DNA of 5,332 nt from Deltaproteobacteria bacterium (GTDB lineage: Bacteria > Desulfobacterota > Deferrimicrobia > Deferrimicrobiales > Deferrimicrobiaceae), in NCBI GenBank assembly GCA_021802685.1, contig JAJZRM010000219.1, forward strand, positions 1-5,332. Direction: 5' to 3'. The notes under the pieces are model-generated. The model was not told the DNA's origin, did not search any database, and saw only the letters and a list, made by a program, of their open reading frames with translations. Made by a program: the position numbers and the translations under genes. This document shows positions 5,129 through 5,332 of this stretch, in pieces (position 1 is the first letter of the stretch; every line of letters begins with the position of its first letter).

Positions 5129-5332
5129 ATGGGCCGTATCTGGATCCTGCTTCTCTTCCTGGCCGCCTTCGCGCTGCCGGCGGCCGCTTTCCATTCCGGG
5201 GGGGTCGGGGAGTGCACCGGCTGCCACTCCATGCACCGGACGGGCGCAGGGCAAGGGGGAGCCGGATCCGATAATGGCGCCTCCCTTACCGGTTCGGACC
5301 CGGGTTCCACCTGCCTGAAGTGCCACCTGAAA
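5129..5332 (+). CDS. Partial multiheme c-type cytochrome, OmcS-like N-terminus
   Basis: The reading frame is open from ATG at 5129 to the window edge (68 codons), so only the N-terminus is present. A signal peptide (MGRIWILLLFLAAFALPAAA) is followed by mature FHSGGVGECTGCHSMH, nearly the same as the OmcS-like protein at 1618-2877. CxxCH sites are C29-H33 and C62-H66. His36 is mature residue 16, the position that bridges subunits in OmcS filaments. The stretch between the two hemes is seven residues longer than in the OmcS-like protein and is rich in Gly and Ser, so this is a related cytochrome and not a copy. It could be a second filament cytochrome or an OmcT/OmcE-like relative; total heme number cannot be seen. 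AGGAG lies 7 nt upstream, inside a hairpin. The response regulator gene ends 64 nt before it on the same strand with no evident terminator between. Confidence 0.87.
   Translation, partial: MGRIWILLLFLAAFALPAAAFHSGGVGECTGCHSMHRTGAGQGGAGSDNGASLTGSDPGSTCLKCHLK

Noticed and set aside
4204..5310. Minus-strand open frame of 368 codons opposite the response regulator
   Set aside because: The plus-strand frame has every receiver active-site residue and this one has no recognisable motif.
1..5332. CRISPR arrays, tRNA or rRNA genes, insertion sequences
   Set aside because: I saw no regular repeat-spacer pattern, no tRNA-like or rRNA sequence, and no transposase or terminal inverted repeats.

Overview
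The window is GC-rich bacterial DNA. Its core is an extracellular electron-transfer locus of the Geobacter (Desulfuromonadota) type. The strongest evidence is a complete hexaheme c-type cytochrome at 1618-2877 (minus) that I recognise as an OmcS homologue, the subunit of cytochrome nanowires. A GEMM-I cyclic-dinucleotide riboswitch sits directly in front of it, and such RNAs are typical of Geobacter-like bacteria. The species cannot be named from the sequence.

Layout: two gene sets diverge from a 268-bp intergenic region at 4098-4365. Leftward (minus strand) come an exported six-bladed NHL propeller (3108-4097), a possible 42-codon leader ORF (2955-3083), the riboswitch (2895-2980), the OmcS-like cytochrome, a strong terminator hairpin (1531-1571), a lipoprotein with a seven-bladed YVTN propeller (72-1475), and the first 21 codons of another probably exported protein (1-63). 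Rightward (plus strand) come a response regulator with a receiver and a PilZ-like domain (4366-5064), then the start of a second cytochrome with the same mature N-terminus as OmcS (5129 to the window end).

Reading of the locus: the cytochromes would form or extend extracellular heme chains, and the two propellers are probably envelope or surface accessories whose exact role is unknown. Control appears layered. OmcS translation is probably set by a cyclic dinucleotide, because the 5' strand of riboswitch helix P1 overlaps a perfect anti-Shine-Dalgarno sequence. The second cytochrome has its ribosome binding site buried in a separate hairpin. The divergent region holds four related 12-bp dyads upstream of a sigma-54-like motif in front of the regulator. 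The PilZ-like domain gives a second possible link to c-di-GMP.

The gene and riboswitch identifications rest on motifs I can see. The switching mechanisms, operator cluster, promoter and small ORF are inference.
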